Below, in pieces: positions 12,018 to 18,799 of a stretch of 18,799 nt of DNA. The notes below the pieces were generated by a model. The model saw only the letters and a list, made by a program, of their open reading frames with translations, searched no databases and was not told where the DNA came from. The stretch is from the NCBI GenBank assembly GCA_031261885.1, contig JAISIU010000196.1, positions 1 to 18,799 on the forward strand, read 5' to 3'. A program made the position numbers and the translations under genes. The DNA is from Bifidobacteriaceae bacterium (GTDB taxonomy: Bacteria; Actinomycetota; Actinomycetes; Actinomycetales; WQXJ01). The stretch's first letter is position 1; each line of letters begins with the position of its first letter.

Positions 12018-13069
12018 GCGCGCCGGGAGCGGTGGTCGACCCGGCCGGCCGAGAGCGCCTCGGCAGAGTGGGGGCGGGGCCGCTGCTCGCCCTGCTCGAC
12101 GACCCGGAAACGACGGACATCCTCGTCAACGGCCCGGACTCGGTCTGGACGGACGGGCCCGGTGGCCTGCGGCGCGCCGCCATCCGGCTCGGGGACCGGG
12201 CCCGGCTCAGGGCCCTCGCCGCGGCGCTCGTCGCGGTCGGCGGCGGCCGGCTCGACGACGCCTGCCCGGCGGCCGACGTCCGCCTCCCCGGCAACCTCCG
12301 CCTCCACGCGATTCTGCCGCCGATCGCCCGTGACGGGCCGCTGCTGTCGCTCCGTGTGCTGCGCCGCCGCGCCTTCACGGTGGCCGAGCTGGCCGCGCGC
12401 GGCACGCTGCCAGGGCCGGTCGCCGGCGTCGTGCACGGCCTCGTCGCGGCCCGCGCGAACCTGCTCGTGTCCGGGGCCACCGGCGCCGGCAAGACGACTC
12501 TGCTGTCGTCGCTGTTGGGCCTCGTGCCGCCCACGGAGCGGATCGTCGTCATCGAGGAGGCCGCGGAGATCGCCTCCCCGCACCCGCATCTCGTCCGTTT
12601 GGAGGCGCGGCGCGCCAACACGGAGGGCCGCGGCGAATTCACGCTGACCGAGCTCGTCCGGCAGGCCATGCGCATGCGCCCCGACCGGATCGTGCTCGGC
12701 GAGTGCCGCGGCGCGGAGGTGCGCGAGGTGCTCACGGCGTTGAACACGGGCCACGCCGGTTCGGCCGCCACGATCCACGCCAACGCCGCCGCCGATGTGC
12801 CCGCCCGCCTCGCGGCGCTTGGCGCGCTCGCAGGTATGGACGCGCCGGCCGTGGCGGCCCAGACGGCCGCCGCGATCGACGCCATCGTCCACGTGGGCCG
12901 GGCCGCCCGCGCGGGGGAGGGCGCGGGGGTCCGGCAGGTTCGCGAGATCGCGCTCGTGGCCGCGTCCGATGGCGGACGGCTGGCCGCCGTGCCGGCGCTC
13001 ACCGTGGGGGAGGGAACCGCGAAGAAAGGACCGGCGTGGGACCGGCTGGAACGGTTGGTCGGTCGATGA
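12014..13069 (+). CDS. tadA: TadA/CpaF-family secretion ATPase
   Basis: Hexameric motor ATPase powering assembly of Flp/Tad pili at the inner face of the membrane. It has 351 residues with start GTG 12014, which overlaps the ssd stop as GTGA; GTG 12011 or TTG 11975 are possible. An N-terminal domain (LLALLDDPETTDILVNGP, residues 25-42) precedes Walker A SGATGAGKTTLL (Lys160), the Asp box IVVIEEAAEI (178-186), Walker B region RPDRIVLGECRGAEV (E230) and the His box HAGSAATIHANAA (H247, H255). All catalytic motifs are intact. The stop overlaps the next ATG by 4 bp, so ssd, tadA and tadBC form one translationally coupled operon. Confidence 0.94.
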   Translation: MSAPGAVVDPAGRERLGRVGAGPLLALLDDPETTDILVNGPDSVWTDGPGGLRRAAIRLGDRARLRALAAALVAVGGGRLDDACPAADVRLPGNLRLHAILPPIARDGPLLSLRVLRRRAFTVAELAARGTLPGPVAGVVHGLVAARANLLVSGATGAGKTTLLSSLLGLVPPTERIVVIEEAAEIASPHPHLVRLEARRANTEGRGEFTLTELVRQAMRMRPDRIVLGECRGAEVREVLTALNTGHAGSAATIHANAAADVPARLAALGALAGMDAPAVAAQTAAAIDAIVHVGRAARAGEGAGVRQVREIALVAASDGGRLAAVPALTVGEGTAKKGPAWDRLERLVGR

Positions 13070-14019
13070 GCCCGATGACGGACGCCCGGGCCGCGGCGCT
13101 CACCGTGGAGGACCTCATCGCCGCGCTGCACGAGGTGGCGGCCCTGCTCCGGGCGGGTTTGACGGGCGCCGCCGCGTGGTCTCCGGTGACCGGCGCGGAC
13201 GGCCTCGCGGCTTGGCGGGCCCGTGCCGCCACGAGCCCGGTCGCGCCGTACGCGGCCGCGGTCCTGGCGGTGCGCGAACTCGGCGAACGGGTCGGCGCCA
13301 GCACCGGCGACCTCCTCGACTCGCTCGCGGCCGTGCTCGCGGAGCGGCAGGACGCGGCCGACCGGCGCGCGGCGGCCTTGGCCGGCCCCAAGGCCACGGC
13401 CCGCGTCCTCACCGTGCTGCCGTTGCTCGGGCTCGGGCTCGGCGCCGCGATCGGCGCGCACCCGATCGCCGTGCTGACGGGCGGCGGGCTCGGCACCGCC
13501 GCCGGCATCGCCGGGCTGGTCCTCATCGGCATCGGGCACTGGTGGACCCGCCGGCTGTTGCGCCGGGCCCAGGGCGCCGACCCGACGTCCGCGCTGATCG
13601 CGGTCGAGATCCTGTCCGCGGCGCTCAGCACGGGTCTGCCGATCGCCGAGGCGCTGGCCACGGCCGGGCGCCTCGCCGAGGGGCCGGAGGCGGCGCGGTT
13701 CGGTGCGGTGGCCGGCCGGCTCGCGGCGGGCCAGACCTGGGACGCGGCCTGGTCCGGGGCCGCGGCCGGCCCGGTGCTGGAGGGGGTCGAGCGGGCGCTG
13801 GGCCTGGCCTGGGACAGTGGAGTTTCGGCCGGGCCGTTGCTGGCCGGCGTCAGCGCCCGGCTGCGGCGGGCGGCCCGGCGGCGCGACGGGATCGCAGTGG
13901 GGCGTCTCGGTGTCCGCCTCATGGCGCCGCTCGGCGTGTGCTTCCTTCCCGCCTTCGTCGCGCTCGGCCTGCTGCCGGTCATACTGTCGCTGGCCGGGGA
14001 GTTGATCCCGACCCTGTGA
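13066..14019 (+). CDS. Fused TadB-TadC type II secretion F (platform) protein
   Basis: Inner-membrane platform protein for the Tad pilus, 317 residues. It contains two T2SF-like cytoplasmic helical units. Unit 1 (about 15-107) has LHEVAALLRAGLTGAAAW and ERVGASTGDLLDSLAAVLAER. Unit 2 (about 173-275) has VEILSAALSTGLPIAEAL and GVSAGPLLAGVSARLRRAARR. Two transmembrane helices lie between them (about 111-157), and a C-terminal hydrophobic region covers 282-312. In M. tuberculosis the TadB-like and TadC-like functions are separate genes (Rv3658c, Rv3657c); here one uninterrupted frame carries both. The usual N-terminal helices of TadB before unit 1 are missing. ATG 13066 overlaps the tadA stop (ATGA). 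The fusion call rests on motif reading, not an alignment. Confidence 0.85.
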   Translation: MSPMTDARAAALTVEDLIAALHEVAALLRAGLTGAAAWSPVTGADGLAAWRARAATSPVAPYAAAVLAVRELGERVGASTGDLLDSLAAVLAERQDAADRRAAALAGPKATARVLTVLPLLGLGLGAAIGAHPIAVLTGGGLGTAAGIAGLVLIGIGHWWTRRLLRRAQGADPTSALIAVEILSAALSTGLPIAEALATAGRLAEGPEAARFGAVAGRLAAGQTWDAAWSGAAAGPVLEGVERALGLAWDSGVSAGPLLAGVSARLRRAARRRDGIAVGRLGVRLMAPLGVCFLPAFVALGLLPVILSLAGELIPTL

Positions 14020-14057
14020 CGGGCGTCCCAACCTGCCGGGTCCCGGTGGCCGGGCGC

Positions 14058-14063
14058 GATAGT
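14058..14063 (+). promoter_or_regulatory. Candidate -10 element for the hydrolase-crp genes
   Basis: GATAGT ends 9 nt before the GTG at 14073, consistent with a leaderless or nearly leaderless transcript; no ribosome binding site is seen. A weak -35-like TGCCGG lies 18 bp upstream. The site lies 39 bp after the tadBC stop, so the hydrolase and crp genes can be transcribed separately from the Tad operon. Confidence 0.45.
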
Positions 14064-14072
14064 CTCGCGACT

Positions 14073-15050
14073 GTGAACCAGCGCCCACCAGCCGCCCCGT
14101 CCCTGGCGCGGGACAAGGGCACCGATTTTTCCGCCGCCCTGATCCCCGGTCCCTGGACGCACCGTTTCATCTCCGCCAACGGTTCCCGTTTCCATGTCGC
14201 GATGGCCGGGCCCACGGGCCACGAGGCCCCGCTTGTGATTCTGCTGCACGGCTTCCTCGAGTTCTGGTGGCAATGGCGTTACCAGCTGTCGGCGCTCGGC
14301 GAGGCCGGCTACCGCGTCGTGGCCATGGACCTGCGCGGCCACGCCGCCTCGGACAAACCGCCCGAGGGCAACGACCTGCCGACGTTGACCCGCGACGTGG
14401 CGGCCGTCATCGCCTCGCTCGGCGCCGCGAAGGCGCACGTCATCGGCAGCGGTCTCGGTGGGATCGTCGGATGGACGATGGCGGCGCTCGAGCCGCGTTC
14501 GCTCGCCTCCCTCGTCGTGGTGGGCGCGCCGCACCCGGCCCAGTTGTGGCGGCCGAGCCTGCTCGTCTCGCCGCGCGCCTTCGCTCAAATGGCGTTGCTC
14601 AGGGCCCCGGTGGTGGCGGAGCGCGCGCTGCTCTCGGGCACGCTCGTCGGCTCGTTGCTGTCCACGTGGAGCGCGGTCGAGGGGCCGAGCCGTGCCACGG
14701 TGAGGACCTACCGCGAGATGATGCGCATCCCGTACGTCGCGGCCAAATCCGTCGACCAGATGCGCTGGCTGCTCGGCACGTACCGGTGGCGTCGGCCGCG
14801 CCGCCGGCTGATGCGCCGCTTCGACGGGGCCGAGTCCCCGGTCCCCGTGCTGCACCTGCATGGCGCCGAGGACGGCCTGCTCCGCACGGCCTCGATCGCG
14901 GCGCCGCGTTACGGCGGAGCCGACTACCACCTGCGCGTCCTCCAGCACGTCGGCCACTTCCCCGAGGAGGAAGCGCCCGAGGTCGTCACCGAGGCCCTGC
15001 TCAAGTGGCTCGGCGGGATCGAGCGGCCCGGCGCGGCGGCGGAAGATTAA
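14073..15050 (+). CDS. Alpha/beta-hydrolase-fold protein, epoxide-hydrolase-like, nucleophile replaced by Gly
   Basis: Protein of 325 residues with an alpha/beta-hydrolase core. It shows VILLHGFLEFWWQWRYQL (oxyanion-hole region, H59-G60), VVAMDLRGHAASDKP (typical of epoxide hydrolases and dehalogenases), a nucleophile elbow at VIGSGLGG (124-130), a likely acid D267 in HLHGAEDG and the catalytic His H295 in HVGHFPEEE. The elbow normally reads G-x-Nuc-x-G, with Asp (GHDWGG) or Ser; here it reads G125-S126-G127-L128-G129, so the nucleophile position is Gly. The protein may be non-catalytic or use a shifted residue such as S126. M. tuberculosis has ephE (Rv3670) near crp (Rv3676). The GTG start is chosen because it follows a -10-like GATAGT and precedes the conserved region. 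The stop is 3 bp before crp. Confidence 0.85.
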   Translation: MNQRPPAAPSLARDKGTDFSAALIPGPWTHRFISANGSRFHVAMAGPTGHEAPLVILLHGFLEFWWQWRYQLSALGEAGYRVVAMDLRGHAASDKPPEGNDLPTLTRDVAAVIASLGAAKAHVIGSGLGGIVGWTMAALEPRSLASLVVVGAPHPAQLWRPSLLVSPRAFAQMALLRAPVVAERALLSGTLVGSLLSTWSAVEGPSRATVRTYREMMRIPYVAAKSVDQMRWLLGTYRWRRPRRRLMRRFDGAESPVPVLHLHGAEDGLLRTASIAAPRYGGADYHLRVLQHVGHFPEEEAPEVVTEALLKWLGGIERPGAAAED

Positions 15051-15053
15051 AGT

Positions 15054-15743
15054 ATGCCCATGAGCGTCAATCCGGCCATCATCACCGCGACACCGCTTTT
15101 CGCCGGCATCTCCGAGGAGGCCGCCGCCGAACTCGCGCCCCATCTCACGGTCGTCGACCTCCAGCACGGCTCCGAGCTGTTCCACGAGGGGGACGAGGGC
15201 GACCGTTTCTTCGTGCTGACCGGCGGCAAGCTGAAGCTCGGCCGCGCCGCCCAGGACGGTCGTGAGAACCTCATCGCCGTGCTCGGCCCCGGCGAGATGC
15301 TCGGCGAGCTGACTCTGTTCGACCCGGGTCAGCGCACGGCCACGGCCACGGCCGTGACGGACGCGCGGCTCATCGCGCTGTCCCATCACGACATGACCGT
15401 GTGGATCAGCCAGCATCCCGAGGTCGCCCAGCACCTGCTCAGGGCACTGGCCAAGCGTTTGCGCCGCACCAACGAGTCGCTGGCGGACCTCGTGTTCTCC
15501 GATGTCCCGGGCCGTGTGGCCAAGGCGTTGCTCGACCTCGCGAAGCGTTTCGGCAGCCGCACCGACGAGGGCATCCGGGTGCGCCACGGCCTGACCCAGG
15601 AGGAGCTGGCCCAACTGGTCGGGTCCTCGCGCGAGACCGTGAACAAGGCGCTCGCGGATTTCGCGGGCCGCGGTTGGTTGCGCCTGGAGAACCGCGGTGT
15701 CGTGCTGTTCGACATCGGCCGCCTGGAGCGCCGCGCCCGCTGA
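15054..15743 (+). CDS. crp: Crp/GlxR-family cyclic-nucleotide-type transcription regulator
   Basis: Global regulator of 229 residues, very similar to remembered M. tuberculosis Crp (Rv3676) and corynebacterial GlxR. The cNMP-binding beta-roll covers about residues 12-110, with HGSELFHEGDEGDRFFVL and the phosphate-binding cassette GELTLFDPGQRTATA (E85, R94). The long dimerisation helix includes LLRALAKRLRRTNESLADL. The C-terminal HTH is LTQEELAQLVGSSRETVNKAL (about 180-200), with the family signature SRETVNKALADFAGRGW. ATG 15054 lies 3 bp after the hydrolase stop; a second in-frame ATG is at 15060. No obvious Crp site (TGTGA-N6-TCACA) was found in the spacers checked. The gene is in an operon with the hydrolase. 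Confidence 0.95.
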   Translation: MPMSVNPAIITATPLFAGISEEAAAELAPHLTVVDLQHGSELFHEGDEGDRFFVLTGGKLKLGRAAQDGRENLIAVLGPGEMLGELTLFDPGQRTATATAVTDARLIALSHHDMTVWISQHPEVAQHLLRALAKRLRRTNESLADLVFSDVPGRVAKALLDLAKRFGSRTDEGIRVRHGLTQEELAQLVGSSRETVNKALADFAGRGWLRLENRGVVLFDIGRLERRAR

Positions 15744-15790
15744 ACCGCTCTGCCGAGGTGGCGGGCACATCTCCACGGTTCCTTTTCACG

Positions 15791-15812
15791 GCCTGGGCCC
15801 GCGTCCCCAGGC
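15791..15812. repeat. Inverted repeat upstream of the penicillin-binding protein gene
   Basis: GCCTGGG (15791-15797) and CCCAGGC (15806-15812) form a perfect 7-bp inverted repeat with an 8-nt centre. It ends 8 bp before the candidate -10 TATCCT, so it overlaps the expected -35 region. It could be an operator or a stem ending the crp transcript. Confidence 0.4.
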
Positions 15813-15820
15813 GCCCCCAG

Positions 15821-15826
15821 TATCCT
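15821..15826 (+). promoter_or_regulatory. Candidate -10 element of the penicillin-binding protein gene (leaderless)
   Basis: TATCCT (TAnnnT) ends 7 nt before ATG 15834, placing the transcription start at or one base from the start codon. No Shine-Dalgarno precedes the ATG. An in-frame GTG at 15828 would lie between the -10 and the expected start site, so ATG 15834 is preferred. Confidence 0.5.
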
Positions 15827-15833
15827 TGTGCGC

Positions 15834-18251
15834 ATGGCACTTAGACCCTTCAGGCGCTTCGGGTTGAAACTCGGGACCGGCGTCTCCAAGTGGGTGGCCG
15901 GCATCGCCGGGCTCGCCGTCATCGCGGTGGGCGGCGGTGTCGTCGCGTCGGGCCTGGCCACGCCCGGGATCGCGCTCGTGAAGGACGCCACGTCGCTGGC
16001 CGTCAACGTGTTCCAGTCGTTGCCCAGCGACCTCGGCGACACGGATCTGTCGCAGGCCAGCTACATCTACGCCTCGGACGGCACCACGCTGCTCGCCACG
16101 TACTACGACGAGAATCGCGTCGTGGTGCCGTTGGCGGACATCTCCAAGAACATGCAGAACGCGATCGTCGCGCTGGAGGACCGCCGGTTCTGGGAGCACG
16201 GCGGGGTCGACATCCCGTCGCTGGCCAGGGCCGCGATCAACAACGCGTCGGGCGGTTCCACGCAGGGCGCCTCGACGTTGACCCAGCAGTATGTCAAGAA
16301 CGTGCTGATCGAGCGTGCCACTGAGGAGGACGACCCGGAGGCGGTGCGTGAGGCGTCCGAGGAGACCTACGGCCGCAAGCTGCGCGAGGCCAAGCTCGCG
16401 ATCGCGACGGAGGCCAAGCTCGGCAAGGCGAAGGTGCTGGAGGGCTACCTGAACGTCGCCCAGTTCGGCGCCCGCGTCTACGGCGTCGAGGCCGCGGCCC
16501 AGTATTACTTCGGCGTGGACGCCAAAGATCTGTCCGTGGTGCAGGCCGCGACCATCGCCGCGATCACGCAGAGCCCCAACGCGTTGGATCCGAGCCAGCA
16601 TCCGGCCGCCAACCAGGCGCGCCGCGACACGGCGCTCGACGACATGTACACGCAGGGCTACATCACGAAGGACCAGCGGGACCAGGCCAAGGCCCAGTCG
16701 GTCCAGTCCACGCTTGGCCACGGCAAGCAGCTCCAAGCGGGTTGCGCGGCCGCTAACGACCTGGCGGGCGCGGCCTACTTCTGCGATTACGTCACGTCCG
16801 TGATCCGCAACTCGTCGGAGTTCGGGGCCACGGCGGCGGACCGCATCGACCTGTTGCGGCGCGGCGGCCTGAAGATCGTCACCACGTTGAACCTGACGAC
16901 GCAGTCGGAGGCCCAGAAGGCCGTGCTCGCGACGGTTCCCGAGAAGGACAAGTCGCACGTGTCGATGGCGTTGAGTTCCGTCGAGCCGGGCACGGGCAAG
17001 ATCCTCGCGATGACGCAGAACACCGAGTATCCGAACGGCAACGCGGACGAGTGGTACCAGACCACGATCAACTTCAACGTCGACAAGGCCTACGGCGGCT
17101 CGCTCGGTTTCCAGGCCGGGTCCACGTTCAAGCCGTTCGTGCTCGCGGACTGGCTCGACGAGGGCCACTCGTTGACCGAGCAGTTCGCGTCCTCGCGCGA
17201 GGACTACTCGAACACCACGTGGAAGGCCACGGGCTGCCTGCCGGACAACCGCTATTACGTCGGCGCCTGGCACGTCTCGAACTCGACCGGCAACCGGGCC
17301 GTCTCCGACGCCTACATCGCGACGCAGAACTCGATCAACACGGCCTATGTCGCGATGGAGTACAAGCTGGACCTGTGCTCGATCATGGACCAGCTGAACA
17401 AGCTCGACATCCACCGCGCGGATGGCGCGGACTGGAACCTGAGCCCGTCCATGGTGCTCGGCACCAACGAGATCGCGCCGCTGACGATGGCGGCCGGTTA
17501 CGCGGCGTTCGCGGCCGGCGGCATCTATTGCGACCCGATCGCGATCACGAAGATCACGGAGGCGGACGGCACCAACCTGCCGGTCCCGGCCGCCAACTGT
17601 CGCCGTGCCATGAGTCCGGCCGTGGCGGCGGGCGTCGCCTCGGCGCAGCAGAAGGTCATGAGCGCGGGCACGGGCACGGGCGACGTCATCGGCGACGGCA
17701 GCAGGCCGCAGGCCGGCAAGACGGGCACCACTGACGACAACGTGGCGGTCTGGTTCGGCGGTTACACCAGGCAGGCGGCCACGGCCGTGTGGGCCGGTTA
17801 CGCGAACGAGTCGAAGCCGTTGCAGAACATGTGGATCGGCGGCACGTATTTCTCCACGGCGTTCGGCGGCACGCTGCCCGGCAAGGCGTGGGACAAGTAC
17901 ATGACGGCTTATTCGAAGGGCAAGCCCAAGTTGGCGTTCCCCACGCCGCCGTCATCGATTGTCTCGGGCGGCAAGGCGGACACGGACACCACGGCGGTGC
18001 CGAACCTGATCGGGATGACCCAGGCGGCGGCGCAGAGCGCGGCGGACGCGGCCGGCTTCGACCTCTCGGTCTCCTCCAGCGAGTATTCGGATGACATCGC
18101 GGCCGGCCGTATCGTCTCGCAGAGTCCGGCGGGTGGCTCGTCGGTGTACAGCGGCGGCAGTTTCCTGTCCGTGGTCGTGTCCAAGGGGCCCGACCCGTCC
18201 AAGGAGGAGAAGAAGGTTTCCACGAAGGTTCCGGTGGTCGGCGCCGGATAG
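15834..18251 (+). CDS. Class A penicillin-binding protein (transglycosylase/transpeptidase) with PASTA domain
   Basis: Bifunctional peptidoglycan synthase of 805 residues, PonA2-like by architecture and position. The N-terminal transmembrane segment is at about 20-45. The GT51 glycosyltransferase has IVALEDRRFWEHGGVDIPSL (catalytic E115), GASTLTQQYVKN and EGYLNVAQFG. The transpeptidase has the SxxK motif G-S-T-F-K (S430, K433), the SxN motif S-I-N (500-502) and the KTG motif (K629-T630-G631). One PASTA domain covers about 725-790 (VPNLIGMTQAAAQSAADAAG, GRIVSQSPAGG), followed by a Lys-rich tail. All catalytic motifs are intact. PASTA domains bind peptidoglycan or beta-lactam-like ligands. The gene is followed by a strong hairpin and then a metallophosphoesterase gene, as Rv3682 (ponA2) is followed by Rv3683. 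Confidence 0.95.
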   Translation: MALRPFRRFGLKLGTGVSKWVAGIAGLAVIAVGGGVVASGLATPGIALVKDATSLAVNVFQSLPSDLGDTDLSQASYIYASDGTTLLATYYDENRVVVPLADISKNMQNAIVALEDRRFWEHGGVDIPSLARAAINNASGGSTQGASTLTQQYVKNVLIERATEEDDPEAVREASEETYGRKLREAKLAIATEAKLGKAKVLEGYLNVAQFGARVYGVEAAAQYYFGVDAKDLSVVQAATIAAITQSPNALDPSQHPAANQARRDTALDDMYTQGYITKDQRDQAKAQSVQSTLGHGKQLQAGCAAANDLAGAAYFCDYVTSVIRNSSEFGATAADRIDLLRRGGLKIVTTLNLTTQSEAQKAVLATVPEKDKSHVSMALSSVEPGTGKILAMTQNTEYPNGNADEWYQTTINFNVDKAYGGSLGFQAGSTFKPFVLADWLDEGHSLTEQFASSREDYSNTTWKATGCLPDNRYYVGAWHVSNSTGNRAVSDAYIATQNSINTAYVAMEYKLDLCSIMDQLNKLDIHRADGADWNLSPSMVLGTNEIAPLTMAAGYAAFAAGGIYCDPIAITKITEADGTNLPVPAANCRRAMSPAVAAGVASAQQKVMSAGTGTGDVIGDGSRPQAGKTGTTDDNVAVWFGGYTRQAATAVWAGYANESKPLQNMWIGGTYFSTAFGGTLPGKAWDKYMTAYSKGKPKLAFPTPPSSIVSGGKADTDTTAVPNLIGMTQAAAQSAADAAGFDLSVSSSEYSDDIAAGRIVSQSPAGGSSVYSGGSFLSVVVSKGPDPSKEEKKVSTKVPVVGAG

Positions 18252-18271
18252 CGCGGCGCTTCATAAGGACG

Positions 18272-18318
18272 AGCAGGGGACCGGCCCGGTGGTGTGCCGC
18301 GGGGCCGGTCTCGCTGTT
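18272..18318 (+). terminator. Intrinsic terminator after the penicillin-binding protein gene
   Basis: A perfect 9-bp stem, GACCGGCCC (18279-18287) with GGGCCGGTC (18302-18310), is extended outward by weaker pairing including AGC with GCT (18313-18315). The loop is about 14 nt, and GTTTC follows the stem. It starts 21 nt after the stop codon. The stem is strong, but the U-tract is only three residues. Confidence 0.65.
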
Positions 18319-18359
18319 TCCGGGCGGCGCACGATGCCGTCGGGGTGGTTGGGAGCGGA

Positions 18360-18376
18360 ACGTGGACGATGCCGGA
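18360..18376 (+). repeat. 17-bp exact repeat, copy 2
   Basis: ACGTGGACGATGCCGGA is identical to the minus strand of 8900-8916. Here it lies 20 nt upstream of the metallophosphoesterase GTG and covers the start of a possible 12-codon leader reading frame. Confidence 0.45.
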
Positions 18377-18400
18377 ACGAACCAGGGGGAGGTCAGGTGA
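18362..18400 (+). CDS. Possible 12-codon leader peptide overlapping the metallophosphoesterase start
   Basis: GTG at 18362 opens a frame reading VDDAGTNQGEVR and stopping at TGA 18398-18400. That stop overlaps the metallophosphoesterase GTG (18397) as GTGA. A purine-rich GGGAGCGGAA lies immediately upstream. The arrangement would allow translational coupling, but such a short frame can easily arise by chance. Confidence 0.2.
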   Translation: MDDAGTNQGEVR

Positions 18401-18799
18401 GCGGGAGGGGCGTGGCTTTGCGCGCGGCCGCCGGCGTGGCCGGCGCGGGCGTGGCGCTCGCGGCTTATGCCCGGGCCGAGGCGGGGCGTTACCGGCTGCG
18501 GCGCGTCGACGTGCCCGTGCTGCCGGCCGGGTGCCGGCCGGTGGTGTTGTTGCACGTGTCGGACCTTCACCTGACGGGGTCGCGGGCCAGCTGGCGGCGG
18601 GCCCGCTGGGTCCGTTCCCTGGCCGGGGCCGGCGTGGACGCCGTGGTCCTGACCGGTGACAATTTCGGCAGCCCGGCCGGGCTGGCCCCCCTGCTGTCCG
18701 CGCTCGCCCCATTCCTCGCCTCCCCCGAGTCCTCCTTGTCCCCCGAGCCCCTCTCCCCTGAGCCCTTCCCCCCTCCGGGCGTGGAGGCTAATGGCACTT
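18397..18799 (+). CDS. Calcineurin-like metallophosphoesterase, N-terminal part (cut by window end)
   Basis: The first 134 codons of a predicted membrane-associated metallophosphoesterase, matching Rv3683 in position after a PonA2-like gene. GTG at 18397 has a near-perfect GGGGGAGG (18385-18392) 4 nt upstream. The N-terminus has a hydrophobic stretch (LRAAAGVAGAGVALAAYA). VVLLHVSDLHLTG supplies the D-x-H metal ligands and VVLTGDNF the GDN ligands. The next family motif (GSNDY or similar) would be expected soon after. Instead the frame enters a Pro/Ser/Glu low-complexity stretch (PEPLSPEPFPPPG) encoded by a C/T-rich repeat before the window ends. The substrate is unknown. Confidence 0.85.
   Translation, partial: MSGRGVALRAAAGVAGAGVALAAYARAEAGRYRLRRVDVPVLPAGCRPVVLLHVSDLHLTGSRASWRRARWVRSLAGAGVDAVVLTGDNFGSPAGLAPLLSALAPFLASPESSLSPEPLSPEPFPPPGVEANGT

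Noticed and set aside
15827..15841. Crp/GlxR site at the start of the penicillin-binding protein gene (TGTG...CAC)
   Set aside because: The half-sites are separated by 7 instead of 8 bases and lack the A/T flanks of TGTGA-N6-TCACA. The match also lies at the start codon.

Overview
This is a high-GC (roughly 70% by eye) bacterial chromosome segment, almost certainly from the phylum Actinomycetota. The evidence is the gene set and its order. topA, a helicase with a C-terminal cysteine cluster, TadE/Flp-type pilus genes, an Ssd/CpaE-like gene with TadA and TadB/TadC, an epoxide-hydrolase-like protein, a GlxR/Crp regulator, a bifunctional penicillin-binding protein with a PASTA domain and a metallophosphoesterase appear in an order resembling the Mycobacterium tuberculosis Rv3646c-Rv3683 interval. 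Many genes of that interval are absent here. I cannot name a genus from sequence alone.

Layout. Positions 1-1613 (-) hold the N-terminal part of DNA topoisomerase I. Positions 1771-5131 form a small regulatory island: a lipoprotein with three META-like units (-), a PhoP-like OmpR-family response regulator (+), and a second lipoprotein with two META units (-). The divergent region between the first lipoprotein and the regulator carries CACAG repeats spaced by exact multiples of 11 bp. This is the geometry and core sequence of PhoP boxes. Positions 5189-7678 (+) are a DEAD/DEAH-type helicase. Positions 7683-8688 (-) are three small overlapping pilus/pseudopilus genes. Positions 8932-10155 (-) are the Na+/H+ antiporter nhaA, with a structured-looking leader. 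Positions 10156-10700 are non-coding and include an AT-rich island. Positions 10701-14019 (+) are ssd, tadA and a fused tadB-tadC, i.e. the rest of the pilus machinery on the opposite strand. Positions 14073-15743 (+) are an alpha/beta-hydrolase-fold protein lacking a nucleophile and a GlxR/Crp regulator. Positions 15834-18251 (+) are a class A penicillin-binding protein. From 18397 (+) a metallophosphoesterase begins and is cut by the window end.

How it fits together. The Tad genes encode a motor ATPase, a membrane platform, a pilin-like subunit and two TadE-type minor subunits. They sit in two opposite-strand blocks separated by nhaA; no prepilin peptidase is visible. The PhoP-like regulator has no adjacent histidine kinase and is flanked by two secreted META lipoproteins. 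The shared promoter architecture suggests that it controls itself and the divergent lipoprotein. Several genes have a -10-like hexamer only 6-9 nt before the start codon and no Shine-Dalgarno sequence, which suggests leaderless transcripts.

The strongest candidates for something not previously described are the PhoP-box-like array with the two META lipoproteins (five META units, each with a regularly spaced Cys pair), the compact and split Tad locus with a TadB-TadC fusion, and the hydrolase with a Gly at the nucleophile position.
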